64,000 bases of DNA. It comes from Candidatus Obscuribacter sp. Lineage in GTDB: Bacteria; Cyanobacteriota; Vampirovibrionia; Obscuribacterales; Obscuribacteraceae. Below are positions 9,122 to 18,151 of this stretch, piece after piece. The DNA is taken from positions 496,001-560,000 of the forward strand of contig JADJQZ010000001.1 of the NCBI GenBank assembly GCA_016712465.1, given 5' to 3'. Under the pieces are notes generated by a model. That model was not told the DNA's origin, searched no databases, and was given only the letters and a program-made list of their open reading frames with translations. Within the stretch, counting starts at the first letter, position 1; every line of letters starts with the position of its first letter. The translations under genes were made by a program, and so were the position numbers.

Positions 9122-10462
9122 CTAGCGAATACCGGAAAGAGATTCCGTCAGGGTGGATTCATCGGGACCTTTAGAAGCATCCTTGGAAAATTTCACCAGC
9201 TCCGCCTGTCTGTATTCTTCCGGTGTTTGAATGGGGGCGTCCCCTACCAGGGCCAGGCTGTCTCTGAAAGAGCGGGCATATTTGTAAGTGGGTTTGAGGG
9301 CGAACTGGGCGCTCTTATCGACGAAACCAAAGCGGCCGTCCTTGCTTTCCTGCACCAGTCCAAGACCGTCGGAAAAGGGCGCGGCATCAAAGAAGCGGAA
9401 GGTCTTGGAGTTCCAGATGCCTGCTGCTTCTTCCGGTACCCCGCCGCGATAGTCCATTTTGCCGCCGTTAGCGTCTTCATAGGCGACGAAGTAGCCACCG
9501 GTAACGGGATAGATATAGTCGTAAAATCCGGCGAAGGCCCGGGCGTCGAATTGCTGGTTGATGGCGAATTTGGCATCTACCTGGCCGATGGATTTGTTTT
9601 CGCTGAAGCCGGGTGAAACGAAGGAACTGAGCGGTCTGTGCCAACTGCTCTCTACTGCAGCTTCGGCGGTCTCTTTGGGATCGAACTTGACCCAGAGCTT
9701 GGGTCTTAAATTTTTGAGAGTGACGCCGTGAATGGTCTTTTGAAATTGCACCTTGCCTTTAGCGTCCATATAGTCCAGCACCTGATCAGGATTTTCACCG
9801 GAGAGACCGGTGCCTCTGCCCGCTACTATATTGCCGTTGCTGGCCGAATAAACCACGTCGTATCTGGCCGGCACAATCAGGTTTCCGGCTGTGTTTATGG
9901 CGCCCATCTTACCGTTCACTTTTACGACGGCCAGCCCGTCGTGAAAAGGTTCGGCCGCTTCAAAAGTATCTTGAATGACTTGTTGCCCGCCTTTGTCGAT
10001 ATAGCACCAGCGTCCGGCCTTCTTCGGATCTTCATGTTCTTCGGGCAGTTTCACCGCTGCCAGGTCACCGCTAAATTTCTGAGCGGCAGCGAAGGCCGGT
10101 CTAACGGCCGTAGTGCCGTTTTTATATATGTAACCCCAGCGTTCGCGGCTGGCACCGTCGGTGGTGCAGTAGGCGGCTACTCCTTCGGCAAAAGGAGACA
10201 AATACTTGAAGGGTTGGTCGAAGACCAATTCGCCGGTCTTGCTGAGGCAGCCCCAGCCCTGTTCGGTCTTTACTACGGCCAGACCTTCGCTGAAGTTTCC
10301 CAGGACGGTGGGTCTGGGGCTGAGCTTGTCGAGGTTGAGTACCATGCCCCCTGACTTATCGATGAAACCTGATGGTTGTTTTGGTTCGCTACAGGCAGTC
10401 AAACTCAAGGACGAGATTGAGACGGCGCCCAAAATCGTAGATATCAGTAGCTTTCTCTTCAT
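9122..10462 (-). CDS. WG-repeat lipoprotein
   Basis: A 446-residue lipoprotein with a lipobox LTAC, so Cys24 is the predicted lipidation site. After it come about six to eight WG (KWG) repeats of roughly 45 residues, each built around a G-x-I/V-D/N-K/x-G strand turn such as GYIYKNG, CYIDKGG, GAINTAG, DYMDAKG and GFVDKS. Such repeats form beta-rich, propeller-like surfaces usually taken to mediate binding at the cell surface or in the periplasm. The spacing between recognisable repeats loosens in the middle (about residues 230-340). The gene belongs to the minus-strand run but is separated from its neighbours by about 50-100 bp. Confidence 0.88.
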   Translation of the reverse strand: MKRKLLISTILGAVSISSLSLTACSEPKQPSGFIDKSGGMVLNLDKLSPRPTVLGNFSEGLAVVKTEQGWGCLSKTGELVFDQPFKYLSPFAEGVAAYCTTDGASRERWGYIYKNGTTAVRPAFAAAQKFSGDLAAVKLPEEHEDPKKAGRWCYIDKGGQQVIQDTFEAAEPFHDGLAVVKVNGKMGAINTAGNLIVPARYDVVYSASNGNIVAGRGTGLSGENPDQVLDYMDAKGKVQFQKTIHGVTLKNLRPKLWVKFDPKETAEAAVESSWHRPLSSFVSPGFSENKSIGQVDAKFAINQQFDARAFAGFYDYIYPVTGGYFVAYEDANGGKMDYRGGVPEEAAGIWNSKTFRFFDAAPFSDGLGLVQESKDGRFGFVDKSAQFALKPTYKYARSFRDSLALVGDAPIQTPEEYRQAELVKFSKDASKGPDESTLTESLSGIR

Positions 10463-10564
10463 GGCATCCCCCGGCGATAGACGGCTAGTTTATCTTATTG
10501 GCGACCCGGGTCGTAGTCTCGAAGCGAGACGAGGTTGCCAGGACGAGGAAGTAAATTTTGAGCC

Positions 10565-12286
10565 TCAGCTTCTCATTGTGTTCAAGAAGTTCTGCCAGTG
10601 TGGCGGCAGGCGATTCAGTTGTTGTTCAAAAAGGCGGTTGCGGCGCTCCTGCATATCTTGTCTTTGGGCTTCTATGAGTGCCCGACCTAGAGGCCCGGCT
10701 TGAGTCTCTCGTAGTAAATCCTGCAGTTGTCTTAGCGACTGGTCGAATTCTGTTTCATTCTTGGCCGTGGCCATTTTCTCTACGGCTTGAGCGAGGGGTT
10801 TTGTATCGCCAAGATTTTCCATATCTTCCAGCGAGCGGTTCAAACTCTCCGCTAAATTTTCGCGGTTGTCGAAGCGGGCAAACTTGCGACTCGGCGTGCT
10901 GCTTGTGAGCATGTCCGTCAGTGGTGAATTGGCGGCAATGTGAGCATCCAGACTGAGTATGTCGCTGCCGGGAAGAAATACGGAAACACCGGCCATTTCG
11001 TTGTAACCTTTGTAGTTTTCGCCATGAAAGTCGCGCACCAGGCTCTTGAGGGCGCTGCGGCTTGCTTCCAGGGCCTGCTTGAGACTGCCGTCAGGATCGG
11101 TAATTTTGTTTTCTTTCAGGCCCTGCTCGAGGGCATTGAGGAAGAGTCCGAGATCGCGCCTTGAAGGTTCAAAGGCGCCGCTGATACGGGCCCCCTCGCT
11201 GGCGAAGGGGTTGACGCCGTCGATGATTTGCACCAGGGCCTGCCGATTTTGCGGCTGCGATGCGGCCGTCATCAGTTTCTCGCCCAGGTTGTCGAGGGTT
11301 GCCTCCATTTGTGGGTATTTTGAGAGGTCCAGGTGGGCGAGAGTCTCCGTACCGGAAGCTTCGGGGTTGAGATTGCCGGTGTCGTCGTTGTGTCCCTGGC
11401 GGGCCAGCGCAATGGAGCGGTCGGCAAAGTCCTGAGGGCTCAAGTCCGGCTGGTCGAGGATGGCACCGAGGGTGGTGCGGACATTTTGACCGTCGGCGTC
11501 GTTCAGTGAACGTTCCACCTCGGCGGATGCTACCACGTGTCTGGCTTCGCCCTGCATGGCCTGGGCCACATTGAGATTGCCCATGGAGCAGGAGTCGAAG
11601 TTGAGAATGTCGAGGGCCTCTCTTCCGGAGGCTTTCAAACCATTGCGGATGGTTTGTTCCAGCTCATCCAGGCTGGCTTCACCGGTATCACCCCCCAGAC
11701 CATTGGCGGCAAAGCCATGGGATTGAATCATGAGACCGAGGTTGCCCTGACCGGCTCTTTGGGAGGCGCGCTGCAGAAGGTTTTCCAGATTCTGTTGGAA
11801 ACCCTGACTGGGCCCCTGGTCCACCAGTTTGATCTGCCCGTCTTCCAGGCGGTAGGTTGCCACCTGTTGATCGTTGCGGTTGGTCATGACCGAGCCGTCC
11901 GCTCGCACGGTTTCAGGCAGGGGCAGCGCGGCTTGCACATAGAGGGTGACCGGCGTGTCTTTAGTCCTTTCCGCCAGGTCGAGAATTTGTTGCAGCTTAT
12001 TGTCGGCGCCGGTGGGGCGTCTTTCGCCCTGGAATTCCACATTGCCGGAGGCGGTCAGATCTATGGCCATGGTCCAGCGCCTGGGTGAAGACGGTGAATC
12101 CGTCTCGTTTACCGAGACACGGTTTGTGAAGGGATCGGTGAGGGTGAGAAATTCGGGAGAAGACGGTCTTACCTTCTCCGCGCCGCTATTCTTGAGGGCC
12201 AGCAGCGCAGCAGACTCTTCCGCAGCCGGATTGGTAGAGGGCTTTGCCTCAACCGATTGGTCATTGCCTGTACTTGGTCTGTCCAT
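10565..12286 (-). CDS. Clostripain-related (C11) cysteine peptidase-like protein
   Basis: A 573-residue protein with a clan CD, clostripain-like domain in its middle. The predicted catalytic His190 sits in MIQSHGF and the catalytic Cys233 in NFDSCSMGN, each preceded by a hydrophobic strand as in the C11/caspase fold. The N-terminal 70 residues are low-complexity, and the C-terminal 150 residues are Gln/Asn/Arg-rich and helical. No signal peptide is seen, so it may act in the cytoplasm or leave by another route. The ATG at 12286 is taken because the frame continues upstream only with implausible sequence overlapping the P450 gene. Confidence 0.82.
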   Translation of the reverse strand: MDRPSTGNDQSVEAKPSTNPAAEESAALLALKNSGAEKVRPSSPEFLTLTDPFTNRVSVNETDSPSSPRRWTMAIDLTASGNVEFQGERRPTGADNKLQQILDLAERTKDTPVTLYVQAALPLPETVRADGSVMTNRNDQQVATYRLEDGQIKLVDQGPSQGFQQNLENLLQRASQRAGQGNLGLMIQSHGFAANGLGGDTGEASLDELEQTIRNGLKASGREALDILNFDSCSMGNLNVAQAMQGEARHVVASAEVERSLNDADGQNVRTTLGAILDQPDLSPQDFADRSIALARQGHNDDTGNLNPEASGTETLAHLDLSKYPQMEATLDNLGEKLMTAASQPQNRQALVQIIDGVNPFASEGARISGAFEPSRRDLGLFLNALEQGLKENKITDPDGSLKQALEASRSALKSLVRDFHGENYKGYNEMAGVSVFLPGSDILSLDAHIAANSPLTDMLTSSTPSRKFARFDNRENLAESLNRSLEDMENLGDTKPLAQAVEKMATAKNETEFDQSLRQLQDLLRETQAGPLGRALIEAQRQDMQERRNRLFEQQLNRLPPHWQNFLNTMRS

Positions 12287-12390
12287 GTAGAAAAGGTGGG
12301 AGTGAAGAGAGGGTGGTTCCCAAGTGTAAGGGCGGCTTTTCCTTTCGGCAAGCGCAATTAATCTGGGAACCGGAACGAAGCAGGCAATAG

Positions 12391-13614
12391 TTAGAAAGTG
12401 ACGGGCATGGTCTTGACTCCGCGCAAGGCAAAAGGCACCCTGTATTCCAGATCGTCGCTTTTCAAGGCGAGAGCGGGCATGTGCTTCATTAACGCCGCCA
12501 GGGCAATTTTGCCTTCCGCTCTCGCTAAACTGGAACCGAGGCAATGGTGAATGCCGGCTCCGAAGGAGAGGTGCTTGATATTTTTGCGTGTGATATCTAG
12601 CTGATGCGGGTTTTCAAATTGCAGGGGATCGTGATTGGCGGCTCCTATCAGGAGCAGGACGGTATCGTCGGCGGCGATGGTTTGTCCGGCCAGTTCCATG
12701 GTCTGGCTGGCGCTTCTGCGAATCAGTTGCACGGGGCTGTCATAGCGCAGGAATTCATCCACGGCACCTTCCAGCAGTTCAGGCTGGGATTTGAGCAGGT
12801 CAAATTGTTGCGGATGCCGTAGCAGAGCCAGGGCGCTGTTGCCTATCTGGTTGACCGTGGTTTCATGACCCGCCACTAACAGTAGTACCAGATTTGCCAG
12901 TAGCTCGTCTTCGGACAGTTTGTTGCCTTCCTCTTCGGCCTGCACCAGAGCGCTGATCAGGTCTTGCCTGGGAGCTTTGCGGCGACTTTCGATGAGGGGT
13001 TTGAGATAGTCCAGGAGGGCATTATTGGCGGCGGCCGCCGCCAGGAGTTTCTGTGGAGCGACGCTGGGTTCCAGCGCCTCGGTCAGGGTATGAGACCAGC
13101 CTTTGAAGTGCTCCCGGTCTTCCGGGGGAATGCCCAGCATCTCTGCAATGACGGTGACGGGCAAGACGAAGGCGTAGTCGGCGATCAGGTCCATCTCGCC
13201 TTGAGCCTTGTATTTGAGGAGGAGACCCTCGGCAATGTCTTCAATGTGCCTGCGCATTTCGTTGACCATGGCCGGTGTGAAAGCTTTGTTCACCAGGCTG
13301 CGCAGGCGGGTATGGTCGGGCGGGTTGGAATTGAGCATGGATTTGCCGCGAAATTTGAGCTGTTTAGCCAGTTGTGGAACCAGCTTGATCAAGGGGTTTG
13401 TGGTTTTCCAGCGGTCGAAACCCTTTTCGAATTGCAGGTCGCGCAGTACTTCGTTTACTTCCTGGTAGCGGCTCACCAGCCAGTACTTTCCTTTTTCGCT
13501 CCAGAGCACCGGCGACTCCGCCTGCATTCTGGCGAGAGTGGGGTAGGGATCTTTGAGAAAGGCCTGGCTTGGATTAATTATTGGGTCAGTCAGTGTGGCG
13601 GGACTTCTTTTCAT
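12391..13614 (-). CDS. Cytochrome P450
   Basis: A 407-residue soluble bacterial P450. The heme-binding loop FGAGIHHCLG places the axial thiolate at Cys358. The I-helix oxygen-activation motif AGHETT lies near residue 255, and an ExxR-type motif with the following R-x-S-P-V-Q-L-I-R-R segment is in place. Length is typical of the class. It would hydroxylate a small hydrophobic substrate using electrons from a ferredoxin and reductase, neither of which is nearby. It is transcribed away from the kinase gene across a 167 bp spacer that holds a perfect hairpin. Confidence 0.95.
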   Translation of the reverse strand: MKRSPATLTDPIINPSQAFLKDPYPTLARMQAESPVLWSEKGKYWLVSRYQEVNEVLRDLQFEKGFDRWKTTNPLIKLVPQLAKQLKFRGKSMLNSNPPDHTRLRSLVNKAFTPAMVNEMRRHIEDIAEGLLLKYKAQGEMDLIADYAFVLPVTVIAEMLGIPPEDREHFKGWSHTLTEALEPSVAPQKLLAAAAANNALLDYLKPLIESRRKAPRQDLISALVQAEEEGNKLSEDELLANLVLLLVAGHETTVNQIGNSALALLRHPQQFDLLKSQPELLEGAVDEFLRYDSPVQLIRRSASQTMELAGQTIAADDTVLLLIGAANHDPLQFENPHQLDITRKNIKHLSFGAGIHHCLGSSLARAEGKIALAALMKHMPALALKSDDLEYRVPFALRGVKTMPVTF

Positions 13615-13674
13615 TTGACCTTTCCTTTCTGTGTAGCATCATAGTGATACTCTGCCGAAGCAAAAAAGTTTCAC

Positions 13675-13697
13675 TCCACCGGGTGAAGCCCGGTGGA
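13675..13697. promoter_or_regulatory. Perfect 9-bp inverted repeat in a divergent promoter region
   Basis: TCCACCGGG and CCCGGTGGA pair perfectly around a 5-base loop. The element lies between the P450 start at 13614 and the kinase start at 13782, genes that point away from each other. On the minus strand it is followed after about eight bases by a run of T, so it could act as an attenuator for the P450 transcript. It could equally be a binding site. Confidence 0.5.
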
Positions 13698-13781
13698 ATT
13701 TACGAGAAGTTTATATCTCAAAGTTACTATTTTGATCCTAGAATCCACCATTTTCTTCCTCGAACCTTACCAGTTTTGCTA

Positions 13782-15925
13782 ATGAATCAGGCAAATCCCT
13801 TAGTAGACCCAGTGAGCCAATCGGGTAGCGTCGAGTTAATTCCCGGTAGCCTGTTTGTGGGCACTTACCGCATCCGGGGCTGCATTGGCGGTGGCGGTAT
13901 GGGCAGTGTTTTCGAGGTGGTGCACGAAAATCTCGACAAGCGCATGGCCCTCAAGGTGTTGGTGGCTCGCCGGCCAGACGGGCACGAGTTTTTGCGTATT
14001 CAGAAAGAGCCAGGGCCCTGGCCCGTTTTGACCACAAGAATATCGTGAGAGTCTTCGATGTGGGTGTGGAGGGAAACGTCGCCTATTTTTCTATGGAATA
14101 TTTGGAGGGCGAGAGTCTTGCGCAGCTCCTGCAAAAGCAGGGCACCATAGATCCGTGTCTGGCCTTCGACATCTTCAGTCAGCTGATGGAAGCGCTTGAG
14201 TATGCTCACGGCAGGGGTGTGGTGCACCGGGACATCAAGCCGGCTAATATCATGATTGTCTGGCAGGAGGGCGGCACCCCTCTGGTCAAGGTGGTAGATT
14301 TTGGCATTGCCCGTTATTCCAAAGGTGAAGGTTCGATTTCCCTGACCAAGACCGGCGAGGTACTGGGCAGTCCCGTTTACATGAGCCCCGAGCAGGCCGT
14401 CGGACAGAGAGTTGATCGCCGTTCCGACCTCTATTCCAGCGGGCTGGTTTTGTATGAGATGTTGACCGGGGAAAAGATTTTCGAGGGGGATTCCGCGCTC
14501 CTGACCATCGGCAAGCATATTTGCGAAGACGCCGCCCCTATTCTCGCCCGCCAGTTCGATCGCAATCCGGCTATCGCCCGGCTTATCGGTATTCTGCTCA
14601 ACAAAGACAAAGATGACCGTTACGGCAGTGCTTCGGCGGTGCTTGAGGATATGCGCATCCTGGGACTGTGGCCCTTTGATGAGGGATTTCTGGATAGCCT
14701 TGAGGGGGCGGACGGCGATGGAAGTGATGAAGGTGCTGACCATCAGAACCAGAAACGCCGCCGTGCCTTTGAAAGATCTCACCGGCAGGCTCTTTTGCGT
14801 TCAGTAGAGGCGCTGGCGGAGGGCCGGGGGCTGAGCTTGATTAATTCCATCGACACGCCGCAATGGGTGCTTTTGCTTGGATTTTTTGCCTTGCTTTGCG
14901 TGGTGAGTGTCAGTGTCATCTTGTTCACCGTGGGCGGGTACGGCTTGAAACAGCCCGGCTTGTATGAGGGATATAAGGCTGAGAAGCTATTGCCTGTCTC
15001 TTTTGACGATGGTCAGAGAGAGAAGACCCAGGCTCTCAGTGAGTATCTGACGGCTACTACTCCCTTCTCCCACAAGGAGCGGCGCGGCGGAAGGAATTTT
15101 CGGGTTTTTCACTTCGATGAGAAGATTTCCGTGGGCACCATCATCACGCAAGGTAAGGAATACGATGCTCGCGGCACCCTGGTTTTTCCTTATGTGCAGT
15201 GGCTTGAATATAGACCAAGCGGCAATATCGCGCAGTTTCCGCAGCTTCTTGATCGTTTTGCGGCCGATGATTTTTGCCATGTTTCTCTTGATCACAACTT
15301 CAGTGTGACCACGGAAACCGTCAGGCACCTTGCCCATATGAAGAGCATAATGGTTCTCAATCTCGAGGCCACAGACGTGCGCAATGATGTGGTGGAAGTG
15401 TTTGATCAACTGCCTCTGCTATCCGCACTGCATATAGGCGATACTCGTCTGGAGCCGGAGGCCATCGCTAAGTGGAAGGGTTTGCATAATTTGAGAGTGT
15501 TCAAATTATCGGGAGACTTAGAATGCCGGCGCGTCCTGGACATGCTCGCGCCCTGCAAAGGTCTGGAGATGCTGGGGCTGGGCGCTATAGTTGTTCACCG
15601 GGCTGATATCCAGAGACTGGCTGCTTTCCCCAAGCTCTTTTCCCTTAGATTTACAGCAGTGGACCTCGACCGCGATGATATGACAAGTCTGGCGAAAATG
15701 CCGAAATTGCGCTTCTTGACTATCTACGTGCAGGAATTCGGTCCCGAATATGCGGCCAGCCTGGTGGAGTTCCCCAGGCTTGAAGCCTTCGAAGGGCGCA
15801 TGAACAACTGGCCCAGCAGTTACCCAAAGATGCTCAAAAAGATTAGACCGCGTTTGACCTTACGTCGGCAAACTACGACCGACTTCGAGTTGGGTGTGCC
15901 GCTCAGCAGTTTTGTGGGCAACTGA
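13782..15925 (+). pseudogene. Ser/Thr protein kinase with LRR-like C-terminal half, interrupted by a one-base frameshift
   Basis: A Hanks-type kinase, about 714 residues if repaired. Frame one gives the glycine loop GGGGMGSV (37-43) and Lys58. It then leaves the kinase fold after residue 76 and stops at 14048. The rest continues from 14009 in the next frame with HRDIKPAN, DFGIA and SPEQAVG. Adding one G at about 14009 restores QKEARALARFDHKN, a normal kinase helix, so a single base is missing. After the kinase comes a membrane helix (near 14860-14940) and an extracytoplasmic LRR-like domain. No slippery heptamer is seen. Either the gene is newly inactivated or the sequence has an error. Confidence 0.85.
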
Positions 15926-16049
15926 TTTTTGGGCAATTGATCCATTGCGCCTGGCAGCCGGGCTCTTGCCGTGGTGGTCTCCCCGGGGCTGGCTCGGGGC
16001 TCCTCAAATATGGCATAATGCCCATTGTTGAGTGACATTTTGTGAGATT

Positions 16050-17087
16050 ATGGCGCCTGAAAATATAGCGGATGCACGTGTGTTGGTAACCGGTTGTGCC
16101 GGTTTCCTCGGACCCTGGGTATGTGAGTTGCTTCTGGAGAGAGGCGCGACGGTCGTAGGGCTTGATCGTCAGTATCCGCAGTCCTCTCGTATTCATGAAC
16201 TGTCTGAAAAGTTTGCCTCTTCACCAGAGCGTAACGGCAGCGGCAGTGGCAAGCTCAAACTCGTGAATGTAGACATTGAACATTACCAAAAAGTATTCGA
16301 CGTCATCAAAGACAATGACATTCAAGTGATTTTCCACCTGGCGGCCCAGGCCATTGTCGGGGTGGCCAATGAGAATCCCGTCCCCACCTTCGCTTCCAAC
16401 ATTCAGGGCACCTGGAATATTTTGGAGGCCGTGAGGCTCCTGCGCCAGACCGGGCAGTCCATCGAGTCCATCGTGGTGGCTTCTTCCGATAAAGCTTATG
16501 GCGACCAGGAAGTCTTGCCCTACCTTGAAGATGCGCCCATGCAAGGTCGCTTCCCCTATGATGTTTCGAAGAGCTGTGCCGATCTGATCACAAGATCTTA
16601 TTTTCATTCCTTTGCTCTGCCTGTTGCAGTGACCCGGTGCGGAAACTTGTATGGCGGCGGGGATCTGAATTTCAGTCGTATTGTTCCAGGCACGATTCAG
16701 TCAGTGCTGGCCGGGCAGGCGCCGCTCATTCGCTCCGATGGATCGCCTGTGCGCGATTATATCTACGTACAAGACGCAGCCAGAGCCAATCTGGCAATCG
16801 CCGAACGGCTTTTGCAAGATAAGACTATCGCCGGGCAGGCTTTCAATATAAGCAACGATGCGCCGGTGTCGGTGCTGACTATGGTTGATGAAATCTTGAA
16901 GAATATGCAGCGCAGCGACCTCAAGCCGGTTGTGGAAGGTCATGCCACCAGGGAGATTCAAGCTCAGTATTTGAGTTCGGAGCGCATTCGCGGTCTGGGT
17001 TGGTCACCCCGTTACAGCCTTGCCGAGGGACTTGCCGAAGCGATCGCCTGGTACAGAGAGCATCTCAGTGTCGGAGCCCAGGTTTAA
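16050..17087 (+). CDS. NAD-dependent epimerase/dehydratase (extended SDR)
   Basis: A 345-residue extended short-chain dehydrogenase acting on nucleotide sugars. The Rossmann motif is TGCAGFLG near residue 14 and differs from the canonical T-G-G-x-G-F-x-G by an Ala. The catalytic Tyr-x3-Lys is in PYDVSKS, and the downstream substrate loop RDYIYVQDAA is conserved. The SSDKAYG segment fits CDP-glucose 4,6-dehydratase and GDP-mannose dehydratase relatives. The first product cannot be settled from sequence. Two starts are possible, ATG at 16032 or 16050. The next gene begins within a few bases of the stop, so the two are probably co-transcribed. Confidence 0.9.
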   Translation: MAPENIADARVLVTGCAGFLGPWVCELLLERGATVVGLDRQYPQSSRIHELSEKFASSPERNGSGSGKLKLVNVDIEHYQKVFDVIKDNDIQVIFHLAAQAIVGVANENPVPTFASNIQGTWNILEAVRLLRQTGQSIESIVVASSDKAYGDQEVLPYLEDAPMQGRFPYDVSKSCADLITRSYFHSFALPVAVTRCGNLYGGGDLNFSRIVPGTIQSVLAGQAPLIRSDGSPVRDYIYVQDAARANLAIAERLLQDKTIAGQAFNISNDAPVSVLTMVDEILKNMQRSDLKPVVEGHATREIQAQYLSSERIRGLGWSPRYSLAEGLAEAIAWYREHLSVGAQV

Positions 17088-17126
17088 GTCTGAATGGCTG
17101 GTCGCCTCTGCTTTTCGAGCATCATC

Positions 17127-18083
17127 ATGATTCGCTTTCGTTTACAGGCAGAACTCTGGCTGGCCGCTCTCTTGCTCTTTGTGGCTTGTACTCCGGCTTC
17201 TTGCGCCGGGGAGAGCTATCAAATTCGCTTCCAGCACCAGTTGACCAATAAAGAAAATAGAGCCGTCAGTGATCTGACCGTGGTGCTTGCCCTTCCTGCC
17301 AGCTGTGAAAGCCAGCAAATTGAAGAGCTCAAACCGGAGAGCGATTGCCGAATAGTCCCTCAAGTTTTGCAAGATCAGTATGGTCAATCAGTGCATGTAT
17401 ATCGGGTGCCGCGCATAGAGCCGGGACAGACCCTCTCTTTCGGTTATTTCTGCCGGGCCCGCTTTCTGGACTTACCGAATCGTTTCCAAGCTTCTCTCGG
17501 GCAAAGTAAAGGTTCCGTCGCCGTTCCTGAGTCGGTGCGTTCCGTGTACACCGCGGATGATGAGCGCATTTATAACTACCGTTCCCCACAGATTAAAGCC
17601 CTGGCCGGTCAGTTTCTCTCAAGGTATCCAGATCCGCTGGAGCGGGTGAGGGCAATTCATTATTATGTGGCCAGCAATCTCAAATACAGTATGGAAGACA
17701 ACTGGGACAGCGCCCCCACTGTACTGGCTCGGGGCTCGGGCAGCTGTTCGGAGTTCAGCTATTTGTTTTGCGCGCTCTGTCGGGCTGGTGGGCTGCCCAC
17801 ACGTTTTGCCGCCGGCTCCAGGCTGAGAAAGGCGCTGCCCTACGAGGATAGAGTGGGGCACCGCTGGAGTGAGGTATATCTTCCCTCCCTGGGTTGGGTG
17901 CCCTTCGATCCGACACTGGATGGTCGCAGCGCCAGCAAGCTTGACTATGCCGGGCGATTTTTTCAGCCTTCCCTCATTACCTTTCACGGAGGCGGCGGTA
18001 GTAACTTGCTCGGGAACGCCTACAACAGTACAAACACTAAGAAGGAACTCTTGCAGCGCAGTCGTATTTTTTACTGGCGCTGA
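17127..18083 (+). CDS. Secreted transglutaminase-like cysteine protease/amidase domain protein
   Basis: A 318-residue exported protein. A signal peptide with core LWLAALLLFVACT ends near ASCA. An N-terminal beta-rich region of about 140 residues precedes a transglutaminase-core domain with the full triad: Cys in GSCSEFS, His in GHRWSEVY, Asp in PFDPTLD. Such proteins cleave or cross-link peptides or peptidoglycan stems in the periplasm. The start at 17127 gives the tidiest signal peptide; an ATG at 17094 is 33 bases upstream, directly after the epimerase stop. It sits between a sugar-nucleotide enzyme and a sensor kinase, consistent with an envelope role. Confidence 0.88.
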   Translation: MIRFRLQAELWLAALLLFVACTPASCAGESYQIRFQHQLTNKENRAVSDLTVVLALPASCESQQIEELKPESDCRIVPQVLQDQYGQSVHVYRVPRIEPGQTLSFGYFCRARFLDLPNRFQASLGQSKGSVAVPESVRSVYTADDERIYNYRSPQIKALAGQFLSRYPDPLERVRAIHYYVASNLKYSMEDNWDSAPTVLARGSGSCSEFSYLFCALCRAGGLPTRFAAGSRLRKALPYEDRVGHRWSEVYLPSLGWVPFDPTLDGRSASKLDYAGRFFQPSLITFHGGGGSNLLGNAYNSTNTKKELLQRSRIFYWR

Positions 18084-18151
18084 CATGCAGCGCAGGCCGA
18101 TGGTCTTGCGCTGGACTTCGCCGGACTGATTAGGATGTATGATTAGATTGC

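Noticed and set aside
14000..14050. Programmed frameshift in the kinase gene
   Set aside because: No slippery heptamer or pseudoknot is visible; one missing base explains the break.
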